NCBI GenBank assembly: GCA_045222555.1
Contig: JBGUYY010000097.1
Span: forward strand, 186,001 to 250,000
Reading direction: 5' to 3'
Source of the DNA: UBA1756 sp045222555
Lineage (GTDB): Bacteria > Bacteroidota > Bacteroidia > Bacteroidales > WCHB1-69
Length of the DNA: 64,000 bases
In this document: in pieces, positions 34,704-43,918 of the stretch
Layout of the letters: every line of letters begins with the position of its first letter
Position numbering within the stretch: position 1 is the stretch's first letter
Notes under the pieces: generated by a model
Database searches by the model: none
Seen by the model: the letters and a program-made list of their open reading frames with translations, nothing else
What the model was told of the DNA's origin: nothing
Program-made: the position numbers and the translations under genes

Positions 34704-35444
34704 ATGTCAATCATCGTAAACAAAGTATCGAAGCAGTTCGGCAAACAATGGGCCTTAAAAGATGTGAGTTTTGAGGTCAGCAAGGGTGAAGTGGTCGGTT
34801 TTCTCGGTCCCAACGGGGCGGGGAAATCCACCATGATGAAGATCATCACCTGCTACCAGCCGCCCACCAGCGGCGACGTGAGCGTGTGCGGGCTCGACAT
34901 CTGGAACGACTCGTTGGAACTGCGCAAGAAGGTAGGCTACCTGTCGGAAGCCAACCCCTTGTATGTGGACATGTATGTGACCGAGTTTCTCCGTTTCGTG
35001 GCAGGGCTGCGCAAAATTCCGATTTCCAACCGCAAAAAACGTGTGGACGAGGTGGTGGAAATGACCGGCCTCGGTCCTGAGATGCACAAGCGCATCTCGC
35101 AGCTGTCGAAGGGTTACAAGCAGCGTGTCGGACTGGCGCAGGCGCTCATCTCCGACCCGGAAGTGCTGATTCTCGACGAGCCGACCTCCGGCCTCGACCC
35201 CAACCAGCTGGTCGGCATCCGCAACCTCATCAAGGAGTGCGGCAAGACCAAGACCGTGTTGCTCTCCACGCACATCATGCAGGAGGTGGAGGCCATGTGC
35301 AGCCGCGCCATCATCATCAACAAGGGCGAAGTAGTGGCTGATGCCACCCTCGAAACCCTGCGGAGCGAAGCTGCCAAACGCGGCATGAAGGATGCCTCCA
35401 TCGAAGACCTGTTCCACACCCTCACCAAAAATTCATCCAAATAA
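34704..35444 (+). CDS. gldA: ABC transporter ATP-binding protein, GldA-like
   Basis: A 246-residue ABC ATPase with Walker A GPNGAGKST, signature LSKGYKQRVGLAQAL and Walker B VLILDEPTSGLDPNQ. The stretch KVGYLSEANPLYVDMYVTEF closely resembles GldA, the ATPase of the GldA-GldF-GldG exporter linked to gliding and secretion in Flavobacterium. In non-gliding Bacteroidota, GldA homologues are also common, so gliding itself is not implied. The open frame extends 18 codons upstream, but the ATG at 34704 gives MSIIVNKVSKQFGKQ, the family start. gldF and gldG are not adjacent here. Confidence 0.8.
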   Translation: MSIIVNKVSKQFGKQWALKDVSFEVSKGEVVGFLGPNGAGKSTMMKIITCYQPPTSGDVSVCGLDIWNDSLELRKKVGYLSEANPLYVDMYVTEFLRFVAGLRKIPISNRKKRVDEVVEMTGLGPEMHKRISQLSKGYKQRVGLAQALISDPEVLILDEPTSGLDPNQLVGIRNLIKECGKTKTVLLSTHIMQEVEAMCSRAIIINKGEVVADATLETLRSEAAKRGMKDASIEDLFHTLTKNSSK

Positions 35445-35472
35445 TCATTCCCTGATTTTCAATACTAACACC

Positions 35473-37512
35473 ATGAAAAGGCACCTCAAATTCATCATCG
35501 GGATGCTGCTCTGCACGGCGGCCTTGTCACTGCACGCCCAAGAGGACGACAACGACGACCCCTGCGTACAAACCTACCCCAAGTCTGTCATCAAACAGTT
35601 CCAGAAAGCCCGTGATTTGCAAAAGTCAGGAAAGAAATCGGATGCCAACGTCATCTATTACGAGATTTTGGAAGATTATCCCGAACATCTGGAGGTGAAC
35701 TATTATTTAGCGTTAAGCTATTTTCTTCCGATAAAAATCAATGGATTTATTGTTGAGAATGAAAGAGATGCGAAAAAGGGCATAGAAGCTGCCAACCGTA
35801 TGGCGGCGGTGTGTCCCGAGTACAAGATTGAGGTGCATTATTTGGCGGCGCGGGTGGCCTGGCTGATTGAGGACTTCAACAATGCCATCAAGCATGCGCA
35901 GATTCTGCTTGACAATCCCGACCTTGTGAAAGACGAGGTGGAGCTGAGCCATGCGGAGCAGATCATCAAGTCATCGAAAGTCTTTTCGCAGCTGCTCAAC
36001 AACCCCGTACCTTTCGACCCGACGCCGGTGCCGGGCATCTCGACCAAAAACGACGAGTACCTGGCCACCATCTCGCCCGACGGGGAGTATTTCTACTTCA
36101 CGCGGCGGCAGCCCTACACGCAGCAGACGGCCTTCGGCAGAGAGACCACCGACAAGGAGTTTTTCTCCTACAGCCGGCAGACGGGAGACGGGGGCTACGA
36201 AACGGGAAGGCCTCTCCCCTCTCCCTTCAACGAATCGAGCGGCGAAGGCAGTCCCACCATCAACTTGGCCAACGACATGCTCATCTTCGCGATGGTACAT
36301 GAGGTAAGGACCAAGGATGAGCAGGGCAAAGACTTCGTGTACCCCAACTACGACCTGTTTTTCTCGAAATGGAACGGTTTGGAGTGGTCGGACCCGCGTT
36401 CGCTGGGCAACAAGGTGAACCGTGAGAACTCGTGGGAGTCGCAGCCGACGCTCAGCTCCGACGGCAACATCCTCTTTTTCGCCTCCGACCGGCCGGGCGG
36501 CTACGGCGGCTCCGACATCTGGATGAGCGAGCGTGACGCCAACGGCAACTGGCAGGAGCCCGTCAACCTCGGTCCCATCATCAATACCAAGGGCAACGAG
36601 CGGTCGCCCTTCCTGCACACCGACAGCCGCACCCTCTATTTCTCCTCATCGGTCTCTGATGCCCGCCCCGGACTTGGCGGCATGGACATCTTCTACTCCA
36701 AACTCGACGAAAACAACAAATGGAGCAAGCCCGTCAACATCGGCTACCCTATCAACTCGGAAAATGATGACGTCGATTTCTTTGTCAGTCTGGACGGCAA
36801 AACCGCCTACTTCTCCTCCAACAACCTGAACTCTGAGGACTGGAACATCTACAAATTTGAACTGTACGAGGAGGCACGTCCCAAGAGCATGGTGATTGTG
36901 AAGGGTACGGTGAACACCGACGACCAAGAGCTGGTAAGTGCCGTGGTGGAGCTGCGCGACGAGGAGTCGAACATCATCGCCACCACTACTGCCAATGCCA
37001 ACACCGGACAGTATGCGGTGGCCGCGCAGGTGAACCAAGAGAAGACGCAGAACCTCATTGTGAACATCAAGCAGGAGGGCTATGCCTACGACACCAAGCT
37101 GGTGACCGTGGAGCCCGACCCCGCACCGGTCATCACCTCCGATGCCGAGGTCAAGCGCATCGAGGTAGGCAAAGTGTGCGACCTGCACGACATCTTTTTC
37201 GCCACCAACTCCTACACGCTGACCGAAGAGTCGAAACGGCTGATCGACCTCTTCGCCGATTTCTTGGAGCACAACCCTACTGTGAAGGCGGAGATTCAGG
37301 GCCATACCGACAACATCGGTAACGATAACGACAACCTGATTCTTTCCGACAAGCGTGCACAGTCGGTTTATAACTATTTGATAGAAAAAGGAATACCGAA
37401 AAACAGAATTCGTTATAAAGGCTATGGCGAAAGCAAACCCATTGCCACCAACAGCACGGAGGAAGGACGTGCCAAGAACCGTAGAACCGTATTTTTGATC
37501 TATGAACGATAA
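35473..37512 (+). CDS. PorE-like OmpA-family protein (T9SS)
   Basis: The 679-residue product has a signal peptide cut near LHAQ and then the order of the T9SS protein PorE of Porphyromonas: TPR-like helices (about 30-170), PD40/WD40-like blades (about 190-450, with ATISPDGEYFYFTRR and TLSSDGNILFFASDRPGG), a carboxypeptidase-regulatory-like beta domain (about 470-550) and a C-terminal OmpA domain (about 570-679, with IQGHTDNIGNDNDNLILSD). The OmpA domain should bind peptidoglycan. No lipobox is seen. The 3' end overlaps the CPBP protease by 11 bases. Other OmpA-PD40 proteins exist, so the PorE assignment is likely but not certain. Confidence 0.75.
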   Translation: MKRHLKFIIGMLLCTAALSLHAQEDDNDDPCVQTYPKSVIKQFQKARDLQKSGKKSDANVIYYEILEDYPEHLEVNYYLALSYFLPIKINGFIVENERDAKKGIEAANRMAAVCPEYKIEVHYLAARVAWLIEDFNNAIKHAQILLDNPDLVKDEVELSHAEQIIKSSKVFSQLLNNPVPFDPTPVPGISTKNDEYLATISPDGEYFYFTRRQPYTQQTAFGRETTDKEFFSYSRQTGDGGYETGRPLPSPFNESSGEGSPTINLANDMLIFAMVHEVRTKDEQGKDFVYPNYDLFFSKWNGLEWSDPRSLGNKVNRENSWESQPTLSSDGNILFFASDRPGGYGGSDIWMSERDANGNWQEPVNLGPIINTKGNERSPFLHTDSRTLYFSSSVSDARPGLGGMDIFYSKLDENNKWSKPVNIGYPINSENDDVDFFVSLDGKTAYFSSNNLNSEDWNIYKFELYEEARPKSMVIVKGTVNTDDQELVSAVVELRDEESNIIATTTANANTGQYAVAAQVNQEKTQNLIVNIKQEGYAYDTKLVTVEPDPAPVITSDAEVKRIEVGKVCDLHDIFFATNSYTLTEESKRLIDLFADFLEHNPTVKAEIQGHTDNIGNDNDNLILSDKRAQSVYNYLIEKGIPKNRIRYKGYGESKPIATNSTEEGRAKNRRTVFLIYER

Positions 37513-38425
37513 CACACCCACCATACCACTCATCAAAAAGCCTATCTTGGAAGGCAAACATCCTGCCATACAATTATTATATATGGTATTGTTGACTATT
37601 GGATGCGGCATCGTTATCAGCCTGTTCGGAATGTTGCTTTCGTTTGGCATTTGGGGAGTAGACACGGATGAGATAACTCCAGGATACTATCGTTTCCTTC
37701 AGGTTTTCAATGCAATAGGCGTTTTTTTAGTGCCCGCATTGCTGTTCTCCTACCTGCAACGAAAACAGTGGTTCAACTACAACAAGGCCGACTGTCGCCC
37801 CAACAATGGCACAACCCTCATCTATGTGGCGGCAGCAGCGTTATGCATCCTGCCCATAGCTGGCACGTTGGTGGAGTTGGGCAAATTAGTGACGTGGCCC
37901 GACTTTATGGCGAAATGGGAAGAGTGGATGCACCAGCAACAGGACTCCGTTGACCATGTTTTGGAAATGATGACCGCCGACACCCATATCAGCACACTGA
38001 TACTCAATCTGTTGGTATGCGCCTTGCTGCCTGCGGTGTGCGAGGAGTTCTTCTTCAGGGGTTCTCTGCAGCAGTTGCTTCACCACTGGTTCAAAAATTC
38101 GCATGCCGCAATCTGGCTTACGGGCTTCATTTTCAGCGCCATCCACTTGCAGATTGACGGGTTTGTGGCGCGCTGGCTGTTAGGGGCTTACCTGGGCTAT
38201 CTGTTGGTATGGAGCGGTTCGCTCTGGGTTCCCATTTTGGCGCATTTTTTGCATAATGCCTTATCCATTATCATCCAACATATTGTCATCGCCAATGGAA
38301 CGATTTCAGAAGAAAACTTTACCTTTTCCAGCATCCTCTTCACCATACTTGCTCTGATCTTTCTCATCGCCTTTATCTATCTCATTTATAAGTCTTCCCA
38401 CAAAAATAAAGTCAATCAAGTATAA
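37502..38425 (+). CDS. CPBP family intramembrane metalloprotease
   Basis: The 307-residue membrane protein belongs to the CPBP (CAAX/type II prenyl endopeptidase-like, Abi) family. Its motifs are CEEFFFRGSLQQLL (Glu181, Glu182 and Arg186) and FSAIHLQ about 35 residues later, with FLHNALS after that; these supply the Glu and His metal ligands. About seven or eight membrane helices are expected. In bacteria some members process bacteriocins or signals, but most have no known substrate. The start overlaps the PorE-like gene by 11 bases, so both are probably translated from the same transcript. Confidence 0.9.
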   Translation: MNDNTPTIPLIKKPILEGKHPAIQLLYMVLLTIGCGIVISLFGMLLSFGIWGVDTDEITPGYYRFLQVFNAIGVFLVPALLFSYLQRKQWFNYNKADCRPNNGTTLIYVAAAALCILPIAGTLVELGKLVTWPDFMAKWEEWMHQQQDSVDHVLEMMTADTHISTLILNLLVCALLPAVCEEFFFRGSLQQLLHHWFKNSHAAIWLTGFIFSAIHLQIDGFVARWLLGAYLGYLLVWSGSLWVPILAHFLHNALSIIIQHIVIANGTISEENFTFSSILFTILALIFLIAFIYLIYKSSHKNKVNQV

Positions 38426-38482
38426 AATTCAGTCATCTGATAAAAGAAATTTCAATTTTGTACGTTAGTAATAAATTTATTA

Positions 38483-39811
38483 ATGAATAATATGACACGA
38501 CGCAGCCTTTTGATTCTCGGATGTTTTCTCATCCCCTTCCTACTACAGGCACAGGACTCTGTACATGTTAACTTGCAGCAGGCCATTGAAATCGCGCTGA
38601 ATGAGAGTCCCACCATCAAGATTGCCAACCGCAACATTGAGTCAAAGAAATACTCTAAAGATGAGCAGATTGCCGCTTTGTTCCCGACGGTATCGGCCAG
38701 CGGGAGCTACCAGCGTACGGTGAAAAAACAGAAGATGACGATGGAGATGGGCGGCAACCCGATGACCATCGAGGTAGGTACCAGCAACAACTACTCTGCC
38801 GGCATCAGCCTTTCGTTGCCGCTGGTGGCCGCACCCACATGGTACAACCTGAAACTCTCGCAGTTGGATGTGGAGGCTGCCATGGAGAGCGCTCGTTCCT
38901 CCCGCATCTCACTGGTGAACGAGGTGAAAAAAGCTTACTACGGACTCCTGTTGGCCAAAGACTCCTACCGCGTGTTGCAGGTCAACTACGAAAATGTGGA
39001 ATATACCGCCGAGAACATCAACAGCAAATATGAGCAGGGGTTGGCCTCCGACTTCGACAAGCTGCGTGCCGACGTACAGGTGAAGAACCAAAAACCGCAG
39101 CTCACCGCCGCTGAGAACACCGTGCAACTCGCCACCATGATGCTGAAAGTGCTCATCGGGGTGGATGTGAACGAGCCCATTATCTTCGACGGACAGCTTT
39201 CCGATTTTGAGGATGAAATGCTCAATTATCAAATTCCTGAAGCACAGAACGTTTCATTGGCCAACAACAGCGACCTCCAACAGCTTGACCTGTCGAAAAG
39301 CAGTCTCGACATGAGTGTAAAACTCATCAAAGCATCCGCTTGTCCCACCCTGGCTTTCAGCGGAAACGCGCAGTACATGACCATGGCCAACGACTTCGAC
39401 TTCGCCAAATACAACTGGTTCCCTTACGCTGTGGTGGGCTTGTCGCTCAACGTACCCATCACCTCATGGATTGGTACTTCTTACAAAATCAAGGAGACCC
39501 GTTTAGCCATCGACAACCTCGAAGAACAGCGGAAATATGTGGAAAACAACCTGCGAGTGAGTGTAAACAACAACCTGTCGAACATCCGCAACGCCATGGA
39601 GGACATGACCTCCAACAAAGAGACGATGATGCAGGCACAACGGGCCTACGAGATTGTGCAGAAGCAGTTTGAGGTGGGAATGGCCACATGGCTGGACCTC
39701 AACTCGGCCGAGCTCGCCCTTACGCAGTCGCGGCTGCTTTACCACCAGTCCATCTACAACTTCCTGACATCCAAAACAGAACTGGAAGCCCTGATGGGGA
39801 ATGAAAATTAG
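38483..39811 (+). CDS. TolC-family outer-membrane channel protein
   Basis: The 442-residue protein has a signal peptide (cut near LLQAQ, residue 25) and two TolC-type repeats with long helices and short strands, for example LQQAIEIALNESPTIKIANR (about 33-52) and ALTQSRLLYHQSIYNFLTSK near the C-terminus. It should form the outer-membrane and periplasmic exit duct of a tripartite pump. The adaptor gene follows with 23 bases between its ATG and this stop. No RND or ABC pump gene is in this unit; the nearest RND gene is at 17620-20742. No strong TAnnTTTG box was found upstream. Confidence 0.9.
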   Translation: MNNMTRRSLLILGCFLIPFLLQAQDSVHVNLQQAIEIALNESPTIKIANRNIESKKYSKDEQIAALFPTVSASGSYQRTVKKQKMTMEMGGNPMTIEVGTSNNYSAGISLSLPLVAAPTWYNLKLSQLDVEAAMESARSSRISLVNEVKKAYYGLLLAKDSYRVLQVNYENVEYTAENINSKYEQGLASDFDKLRADVQVKNQKPQLTAAENTVQLATMMLKVLIGVDVNEPIIFDGQLSDFEDEMLNYQIPEAQNVSLANNSDLQQLDLSKSSLDMSVKLIKASACPTLAFSGNAQYMTMANDFDFAKYNWFPYAVVGLSLNVPITSWIGTSYKIKETRLAIDNLEEQRKYVENNLRVSVNNNLSNIRNAMEDMTSNKETMMQAQRAYEIVQKQFEVGMATWLDLNSAELALTQSRLLYHQSIYNFLTSKTELEALMGNEN

Positions 39812-39834
39812 TGAAAACAAGACATTACAATAAT

Positions 39835-40890
39835 ATGAAAAACATTAACAAGCTCATGCTTCTGGCACTGATTGCCGTTGTGGCTGCCGGATGCAACAAG
39901 AAAGAAGAGACCGAGACCAAAACCGTGGAAAAGGTGCAGCAGGTGACGCTGGCACAGGTCACCACAGAGGATGTGGACCAGCTGTACGAATACACTGCCG
40001 TGGTGCAGGCGGAGGCCACCAACAACATCGCCTCCACCATCGCCGGACGTATCGACGCCATCTATGTGGAGGTGGGCGATATGGTGAAGAAAGGTCAGAA
40101 GCTGGTGTCGATGGATGCCACCAACGAAGCCAATCTGAAGACTCAGCTCGACAACATGGAAGTATCGTTCAGACGTATCGACGAGTTGTACAAGGCAGGC
40201 GGTATTTCCAAATCGGATTGGGATGCTCAGAAGGCGCAGCTGGACGTGCTCCGCAGCAACTACCAGAACACGACCGTCAACACCACCCTCACCAGTCCGC
40301 TGAATGGTGTAGTGACCATGCGCAACTACGACAGCGGTGACATCTATGCCGGCAACCCGATTCTGCAGATCCAGCAGATCTCACCCGTGAAAATCCTCAT
40401 CAACGTGTCGGAGAGCCAGTACAAGCAAGTGAAGCTCGGCATGACCGCCAAGGTCAAGATTGAGGTGTTTGAAGATGAAGATTTCACCGGCAAGGTAACA
40501 TTGCTCTACCCCACCATCGACACCCGTACGCACACCTTCCCTGTGGAGATCACCCTGCAGAATGCCAACGGCAAGGTACGTCCGGGCATGTACGCCCATG
40601 TCACCATGAACTACGGCACCGCCCAGCACGTGGTCATTCCCGACAAGTGCATCATCAAGCAGCAGGGATCCGGCGACCGCTACGTTTATGTATATAATGA
40701 TGGCAAGGTTTCATACCAGAAAGTCACTTTGGGCCGCCGTATGGGCGACCGTTACGAGCTCACCTCCGGTGTGGAGAGCGGTTCCTTCGTGGTGACCACC
40801 GGTCAGACCAAGCTGAACAACGGCATGGCCGTGAAGGTTAAGAACCCCGAAGTATTATCGGAAGGGAACGCTGAAACCGCTGCAGAATAA
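39835..40890 (+). CDS. Efflux pump periplasmic adaptor (HlyD/MFP family)
   Basis: A 351-residue membrane-fusion protein with lipobox AAGC, so it is a lipoprotein anchored at the inner membrane. It has the order expected: barrel-sandwich half (TIAGRIDAIYVEVGDMVKKG, about 70-89), helical hairpin, second lipoyl half (LTSPLNGVVTMRNYDSGDIY), then the beta-barrel and membrane-proximal domains. The frame is open to a GTG overlapping the tolC stop, but the ATG at 39835 gives the proper lipoprotein signal. It links the TolC-like channel to an inner-membrane RND pump, perhaps the one at 17620. Confidence 0.9.
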   Translation: MKNINKLMLLALIAVVAAGCNKKEETETKTVEKVQQVTLAQVTTEDVDQLYEYTAVVQAEATNNIASTIAGRIDAIYVEVGDMVKKGQKLVSMDATNEANLKTQLDNMEVSFRRIDELYKAGGISKSDWDAQKAQLDVLRSNYQNTTVNTTLTSPLNGVVTMRNYDSGDIYAGNPILQIQQISPVKILINVSESQYKQVKLGMTAKVKIEVFEDEDFTGKVTLLYPTIDTRTHTFPVEITLQNANGKVRPGMYAHVTMNYGTAQHVVIPDKCIIKQQGSGDRYVYVYNDGKVSYQKVTLGRRMGDRYELTSGVESGSFVVTTGQTKLNNGMAVKVKNPEVLSEGNAETAAE

Positions 40891-40963
40891 GCTCACTGAA
40901 AAAATTTCAAAAAAAATTGAAACAAAAGTGACAAACGAGCGTATTAATACGGAATAAAAAATA

Positions 40964-40971
40964 TACCTTTG
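40964..40971 (+). promoter_or_regulatory. -7 promoter box (TACCTTTG) for mreB
   Basis: TACCTTTG matches TAnnTTTG, 22 bases upstream of the mreB ATG. Confidence 0.65.
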
Positions 40972-40993
40972 CAATCTCAAATCTGACAATACA

Positions 40994-42019
40994 ATGCGCC
41001 GTTTATCTTCTTTATTTACAAAAGAAATCGCAATTGATTTAGGGACTGCCAACACCATCATCCTCCTCAACGACCAGCTGGTGGTTGACGAGCCTTCCAT
41101 CATTGCCATCGACAAAAACACCAAACAGGTGAAGGCGGTGGGCAAGAAGGCCCAGATGATGCACGGCAAGACCCACGAAGAGATTCAAACCATCCGTCCG
41201 TTGAAAGACGGTGTGATCGCCAACTTCCAGGCCACGGAAATGATGCTCAAGGAGTTCATCAAAATGACGGGTACCAAGGGGCACCTCTTCCCGCCCGCTC
41301 TGAAGATGGTCATCTGCATCCCCTCCGGCATCACCGAAGTGGAGAAGCGTGCCGTACGCGACTCCGCCGAGCAGGCAGGTGCCAAGGAGGTGCGTCTGAT
41401 CCATGAGCCCATGGCAGCCGCCATCGGTATCGGCTTGGACGTGCTGAGTGACAACGGTAACATGATCATCGACATCGGTGGCGGCACCAGCGAGGTGGCC
41501 GTCATTGCGTTGGGTGGTATCGTGACCTGCCGTTCCAGCAAAATTGCCGGCGACGAGTTCAACGACAACATCATCGACTATATGCGCCGCAAGCACAACC
41601 TCTCCATCGGAGAGCCTACTGCCGAGCGTATCAAGATCAAAGTCGGTTCTGCCATTGAGGACTTGGACGATCCGCCAGAAGATTACGAAGTGCAGGGACG
41701 TGACCTTGTGCAGGGACTGCCCATCTCGGTAAAGGTCAACTACCGCGAAATCGCCCAGGCGCTCGACCACTCTATCTCGGAGATCGAGAGTGCCATCAAG
41801 AGCACGTTGGAGAGCACTCCGCCGGAATCGTGCGTGGATATCTACAAGAACGGCATCTACATTGCCGGTGGCGGCGCACTGCTCCGCGGTCTCGACAAGC
41901 GTATCTCGCAGATGACGCACCTGCCGGTACACATTGCGGAGAACCCCTTGAAGGCTGTCGCCCGCGGTACGGGCATCGCCCTCAAGAACATCGACAAGTT
42001 CCCCTTCCTGATGAAATAA
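40994..42019 (+). CDS. mreB: Rod-shape determining protein MreB
   Basis: MreB is the actin-like filament protein that guides sidewall peptidoglycan synthesis. The 341-residue product has the phosphate 1 motif IAIDLGTANTII (about 12-23), a phosphate 2 stretch IIDIGGGTSEVAVIAL, LIHEPMAAAIG, and the adenosine motif IAGGGALLRGLDKRI. The length matches MreB. mreC and mreD, usually directly downstream, are absent: a strong hairpin terminator follows at 42039-42066 and an unrelated gene comes next. It has its own promoter. Confidence 0.95.
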   Translation: MRRLSSLFTKEIAIDLGTANTIILLNDQLVVDEPSIIAIDKNTKQVKAVGKKAQMMHGKTHEEIQTIRPLKDGVIANFQATEMMLKEFIKMTGTKGHLFPPALKMVICIPSGITEVEKRAVRDSAEQAGAKEVRLIHEPMAAAIGIGLDVLSDNGNMIIDIGGGTSEVAVIALGGIVTCRSSKIAGDEFNDNIIDYMRRKHNLSIGEPTAERIKIKVGSAIEDLDDPPEDYEVQGRDLVQGLPISVKVNYREIAQALDHSISEIESAIKSTLESTPPESCVDIYKNGIYIAGGGALLRGLDKRISQMTHLPVHIAENPLKAVARGTGIALKNIDKFPFLMK

Positions 42020-42038
42020 AATCACCTCCAAATATCTC

Positions 42039-42066
42039 ATGGCCGCCATCAGGCGGCCATTTTTTT
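42039..42066 (+). terminator. Hairpin terminator after mreB
   Basis: A 9-base stem (ATGGCCGCC / GGCGGCCAT) with a 4-base loop is followed by six T residues. Confidence 0.85.
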
Positions 42067-42097
42067 ATCCATCATTACCCATATCGCAAAAAAATCC

Positions 42098-42105
42098 TAT
42101 CTTTG
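42098..42105 (+). promoter_or_regulatory. -7 promoter box (TATCTTTG) for the KamB-like gene
   Basis: TATCTTTG matches TAnnTTTG, 23 bases before the ATG at 42129. Confidence 0.65.
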
Positions 42106-42128
42106 CACGCCAAAGAATTAGCACAGAT

Positions 42129-43151
42129 ATGTCTCTGATAGAAGAAGTTAGCCGATACAAATCCGTTGCCGTGGTCGGAATGGAGAAGAACACGGGGAAG
42201 ACGGAGTGCCTGAACTATGTGCTGCGGGGCTGCAGTCGCATCGGGCATCCTATCGGCGTGACTTCCATTGGCATTGACGGGGAAAGCTGCGATCAGGTGA
42301 CCCGCACCGCCAAGCCCGAGATTACGCTGACGGCCGGCACGCTCTTCTCCACTTCCGAGAAGTTCTATCACACTCGCCGGCTTACCGCCGAGGTGGAGCG
42401 CCTGTCGGCTTGGCAGACCGCTCTCGGCCGCTTGGTGACCGCGCGGGCTGTCACCACCGGCAAGGTCATCCTTTCCGGCCCCGTGACCACAGGACTGCTA
42501 CGGGAGGTCATCGCGGAGCTGCAGACCCTCGGTGCACGCACCGTACTGGTAGATGGTGCCTTGTCGCGCAAGAGCCTCGCCTCGCCCGCCATCACCGATG
42601 CCATGATCATGGCCACTGGCGCGGCGCTCTCCACCAACCTGCAGGAGCTGGTGCGCCAGACCCGCTTTGTCTATGACCTGTTGCAGCTACCCACTGCCGA
42701 CATCTGCTGCACCGCACAGCTCAACCGCATCGAGCAGGGTATCTGGGCCGTACCCACGGAGGGCGAACCCTTGGATTTGGACATCCCCTCCGCGCTGTTG
42801 CTCCAGCAACAGAAGGATAAACTCTACCGGCACGGCGGGCGCATCTTCGTGAGCGGCGCGGTGAGCGACAAGCTGCTTGACATTCTGCGGATGCAACCCG
42901 AAATCAGTCATACCGAATTAATTATTAAGGACTTCACACGTGTATTCGCCACCCCGCAGGCGGTACGAGCCTACCTGCAAAAAGGCGGGCGGATGAGTGT
43001 GTTGTACCGCCCCAAACTCCTGGCCATCAGCATCAACCCGTGGTCGCCCAGCGGCTACACCCTCCACTCCGACAAACTGCGCGATGCACTGGCCGAAGTG
43101 ATTGACGTGCCCATCGTGGATGTGCGCCAGAAGGGCGGTGAAATGGAATAA
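42129..43151 (+). CDS. P-loop protein resembling KamB of lysine 5,6-aminomutase reactivation
   Basis: The 340-residue product starts MSLIEEVSRYKSVAVVGMEK and has a Walker A loop GMEKNTGKTE (17-26), followed by VTSIGIDGESCDQVT. This opening is what I recall of the proteins annotated KamB, found in lysine- and ornithine-degradation clusters and taken to help reactivate B12-dependent aminomutases together with the MutS-like KamC. That match is from memory and needs a search. The rest (VILSGPVTTGLLREVIAELQ, TVLVDGALSRKSLASPAITD) fits a soluble nucleotide-binding enzyme. It stands alone, with its own promoter, between mreB and a DUF4290 gene; kamC, kamD and kamE are not in this window. Confidence 0.55.
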   Translation: MSLIEEVSRYKSVAVVGMEKNTGKTECLNYVLRGCSRIGHPIGVTSIGIDGESCDQVTRTAKPEITLTAGTLFSTSEKFYHTRRLTAEVERLSAWQTALGRLVTARAVTTGKVILSGPVTTGLLREVIAELQTLGARTVLVDGALSRKSLASPAITDAMIMATGAALSTNLQELVRQTRFVYDLLQLPTADICCTAQLNRIEQGIWAVPTEGEPLDLDIPSALLLQQQKDKLYRHGGRIFVSGAVSDKLLDILRMQPEISHTELIIKDFTRVFATPQAVRAYLQKGGRMSVLYRPKLLAISINPWSPSGYTLHSDKLRDALAEVIDVPIVDVRQKGGEME

Positions 43152-43185
43152 TTTGTAAACCGCCTGTCAGTTCCGAATTAAATAG

Positions 43186-43193
43186 TATCTTTG
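43186..43193 (+). promoter_or_regulatory. -7 promoter box (TATCTTTG) for the DUF4290 gene
   Basis: TATCTTTG matches TAnnTTTG, 20 bases upstream of the ATG at 43214. Confidence 0.65.
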
Positions 43194-43213
43194 CACCCAA
43201 ATGTTTTTCTAAC

Positions 43214-43918
43214 ATGCCTGAATATAATACTGCTCGTAACAAATTAGAAATCAGGGAGTATGGCCGCAACATCCAAAAGATGATTGAGCAGGCTGTCGCC
43301 ATTGAAGACCGGCAAAAGCGCAACGAGGCTGCCAAGGCCATCATCAAGGCCATGTCGATGATCTCGCCGTCGCTCGCCGCCGGCACAACCACCACACAGC
43401 CCACGAACAACAACGCCCAGCCTGACCCGCAGCTGCAGAAGCAGAAAGAGTCGCTCGACTACTGGCAGAAGCTGTGGGACCACCTGATCATCATCTCCAA
43501 CTACCAACTTGACATTGACTCGCCCTTCGCCAAACCCGAAAAGGAGGAGGAGAAGGTGCGCATCTCGCCCAAGAGCGAATACCAGAAGACCGGCATACGG
43601 GTGCGCTCGTACGGCCGCTATCTGGACCAGATGATCCAGACCGTGAGTGCCTATCCTGACGGCCCCGAGAAGGTGCAGCTCACCAAGGACATCGCCAACC
43701 AGATGAAGAAACTCTACCTGACGTGGAACCGCGACACGGTGGAGGATTCCATCATCATCAGCCAGCTCTATGAACTGTCAGGCGGCAAGCTGACGCTTCC
43801 CAAAGACTTTGTCTTCAACACCATCACCGAACTGCCCGCCACCAGTTCACCCTTGCAGCCTAAAAAGAAGAAAAAACGCAAAAAGAAGCGCAAAAACACG
43901 GCCACCGAGAGCTTATGA
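43214..43918 (+). CDS. DUF4290 family protein
   Basis: The 234-residue soluble protein resembles DUF4290, a family found mainly in Bacteroidota and of unknown function. The first part (MPEYNTARNKLEIREYGRNI) and SEYQKTGIRVRSYGRYLDQM, a near-repeat of the first, are characteristic, suggesting two similar helical halves. A Gln/Asn/Pro-rich insert lies at about 58-75, and the C-terminus is very basic (KKKKKRKKKRK), which could bind nucleic acid; that is inference. It overlaps the ABC ATPase gene by 4 bases (ATGA), so the three genes to 46152 are likely one unit. Confidence 0.75.
   Translation: MPEYNTARNKLEIREYGRNIQKMIEQAVAIEDRQKRNEAAKAIIKAMSMISPSLAAGTTTTQPTNNNAQPDPQLQKQKESLDYWQKLWDHLIIISNYQLDIDSPFAKPEKEEEKVRISPKSEYQKTGIRVRSYGRYLDQMIQTVSAYPDGPEKVQLTKDIANQMKKLYLTWNRDTVEDSIIISQLYELSGGKLTLPKDFVFNTITELPATSSPLQPKKKKKRKKKRKNTATESL

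Noticed and set aside
34704..35444. Gliding motility inferred from GldA and gliding-type C-termini
   Set aside because: GldA homologues and type B sorting domains occur in many non-gliding Bacteroidota, and no other gliding gene was seen.
37502..38425. Bacteriocin immunity or processing role for the CPBP protease
   Set aside because: No bacteriocin precursor or exporter gene is adjacent; the family is too broad to assign this role.
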